DNA of 64,000 nucleotides, taken from contig NZ_CP097160.1 in the NCBI RefSeq assembly GCF_023370115.1, positions 1,240,001 through 1,304,000 on the forward strand, in the 5' to 3' direction. Each line of letters opens with the position of its first letter. The first letter of the stretch is position 1. This stretch comes from Gulosibacter sediminis. Its GTDB lineage: Bacteria; Actinomycetota; Actinomycetes; Actinomycetales; Microbacteriaceae. Made by a program: the position numbers and the translations under genes. Shown piece by piece: positions 62,756-64,000 of this stretch. Below the pieces are notes generated by a model. The model saw nothing but the letters and a program-made list of their open reading frames with translations. It had not been told where the DNA came from and ran no database searches.

Positions 62756-63964
62756 CTAGAAAGTCGCGCGACGTGCACGCGCCGCGAACGCGTCCAGGGC
62801 GTCGAGCACTCCGTCGGCCTGCCAATGCCGGTTTCGCCTGCCCTCATCCCTCCGCCGTACGACGCCAGCCGCCTCGAGGTGGGGGAGCGCACTATTTGCC
62901 GCAACATTGCTTACACCGAGGCGGCTTGCAAGGTACTGCACGGTGACCACTGGCTGCTCGATCAAGACGTCAAGAGCTCGACGCGCGGTAGAACCACGAC
63001 GCGCATCAAGCACTGCCTCCCAATTCGCCCGAACCTCACCGAGGTCATCCACGAGCCGCTTTGCATTCGCGATCGCTGCGAACGAAGACGCGGTGAAGAC
63101 TCGAACAATCGGCACCACATCGCCTTCTCGGTACGACGTGAGCGCTCGGAAGTAGTCCTCCGGCTCAGAGAGGAGGCCAGCAGAGATCGGCACGGTGACC
63201 TGCTGTGTTGTGCCACTCGAGCGCAACATCGCGTGTGCAAGTGCGCGACCGGTGCGACCATTGCCGTCGGGGAACGGGTGGATGGTCTCGAATTGGGCAT
63301 GCGCAATGGCGATCTGCGGCAGCACGTCAAGGTCATCTCGTCGCGCAAACGTAAGCAGGTCCTCCATGAGCTCTGGTACCCGGCCAGGCACCGGACCCAC
63401 GTGGGCAGCTGTGTGTGGAGTTGAGCCCCCAACCCACACTGGCACGTTGCGGAACTGTCCGACGATTTCAGGATCACGTCGTTCGAGCATGACCCGGTGC
63501 ATAGCGATCACGGCCGCGGCGTCGAGTTCGTCGGCCAGCGAAACTGCCGTTTCCATCGCACTCGTATTCGCAACGACGAGTTGCGCGTTCGCGGATCGAG
63601 CCTCGCCCAGATGGGCAAGCGCAACTTGCTTCGCACTCGCAGTGAGCTGTTCGACTTCGGAACTCGCCGAGCTTTCCGCGCGTAAGAGAATGGACGCGAA
63701 TGGTGCGTGAAGGGTGCCGACTTCGGCGTCGAACCGGGTGAGAGCGGCATATGCATCACTCGCCTCGACTCGAACGGTGTCGGGCAAATTGGGTGTAAGG
63801 CCGGCGATACGGGGAGGCACGCTCGCAGCAAACGGCTCTCTCGATGCTCGGTGCGATCTGTTCCAGCTGAGGTCGCTTGGGTCGTGATCCCAAGGAACCG
63901 GTTCAGTCGTGGCGGCAGGCCAGGCAGCGCCCGAGTTGTCCGCCTCGGGGATAACCGCCTTCAT
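62756..63964 (-). CDS. Fic-domain protein with C-terminal winged helix
   Basis: 402 residues. The Fic core motif HPFPDGNGRTGR is at 229-240, so all residues for AMP (or other nucleotide) transfer are there. Before it, S101-x3-E105 in SASSEVEQ fits the inhibitory-helix motif of class II Fic proteins, which hold themselves inactive from the N-terminal side, although the usual following Gly or Asn is Gln. A C-terminal winged-helix-like segment (VTVQYLASRLGVSNVAANSALPHLEAAGVV) may bind DNA. Target unknown; no Phd/AntA-like antitoxin gene is visible before the window ends 36 bases upstream. Confidence 0.85.
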   Translation of the reverse strand: MKAVIPEADNSGAAWPAATTEPVPWDHDPSDLSWNRSHRASREPFAASVPPRIAGLTPNLPDTVRVEASDAYAALTRFDAEVGTLHAPFASILLRAESSASSEVEQLTASAKQVALAHLGEARSANAQLVVANTSAMETAVSLADELDAAAVIAMHRVMLERRDPEIVGQFRNVPVWVGGSTPHTAAHVGPVPGRVPELMEDLLTFARRDDLDVLPQIAIAHAQFETIHPFPDGNGRTGRALAHAMLRSSGTTQQVTVPISAGLLSEPEDYFRALTSYREGDVVPIVRVFTASSFAAIANAKRLVDDLGEVRANWEAVLDARRGSTARRALDVLIEQPVVTVQYLASRLGVSNVAANSALPHLEAAGVVRRRDEGRRNRHWQADGVLDALDAFAARARRATF

Positions 63965-64000
63965 CAGCCGAGCGTCGGCGCTAGGCGCATCGCCTCGATA

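Overview
The window is about 64 kb of a GC-rich actinobacterial chromosome. Gene content, gene order and protein style fit the family Microbacteriaceae: PNPase starting with TTG and '[10 protein letters not shown]', ThyX instead of ThyA, a short NusA, a very long APKPG-rich IF2, actinobacterial-type short MutY, and a PrsW/FKBP/rpsO/pnp neighbourhood. The family is an inference; genus and species cannot be read from the sequence. Most of the window is densely packed housekeeping DNA with many ATGA or GTGA stop/start overlaps.

Layout. (1) 0-12 kb: proS, the nusA-ylxR-infB-rbfA translation/transcription cluster (without the usual rimP), convergent mutY plus a ketopantoate-reductase-like gene, and the tightly overlapped truB - two small membrane proteins - ribF unit. 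(2) 12-20.6 kb: a SNF2-type helicase, aspartase, a PrsW-type membrane protease with an FKBP, rpsO, a PPK2 kinase and a cystathionine gamma-synthase-like enzyme. (3) 20.8-28.3 kb: pnp, an M16 protease, histidine phosphatase, dapB, thyX, hemW. (4) 28.3-37.2 kb: hrcA-dnaJ-rsmE-HIT-phoH-ybeY-corC-era, followed by a histidine kinase/response regulator pair. (5) 37.3-51 kb: a motif-less pseudo-ABC ATPase, leuA with an attenuator-like leader, recO, uppS, lipB-lipA, glyS, dusB, dgt, dnaG, an orphan ABC ATPase with a hydroxyacid dehydrogenase, and tRNA-Asn. (6) 51.2-55.4 kb: APC permease, def, a DMT-type transporter and a GT4 glycosyltransferase. (7) 55.4-59.4 kb: the only clearly accessory stretch, consisting of a frameshifted IS481-family element and a GntR - MFS - BudC-like cassette. 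(8) 59.6-64 kb: a thiamine-binding-type protein, proB, proA and a Fic protein.

Regulation visible in the sequence. Roughly twenty genes have a TANNNT -10-like hexamer ending exactly 6-7 nt before the start codon and no Shine-Dalgarno sequence, the signature of leaderless transcription. In several places the stop codon of the previous gene is itself the first half of that hexamer, and three divergent pairs have overlapping or back-to-back promoters. leuA is preceded by a 15-residue leader peptide with four consecutive Leu codons and mutually exclusive hairpins. rpsO and pnp have structured leaders. Strong hairpin terminators follow rbfA, rpsO, ppk2, metB, pnp, tRNA-Asn, the MFS gene and proA.

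No CRISPR array, phage, or recognisable defence island was found. The best candidates for something less described are the leuA leader, the degenerate ATPase beside the two-component pair, and the promoter architecture.
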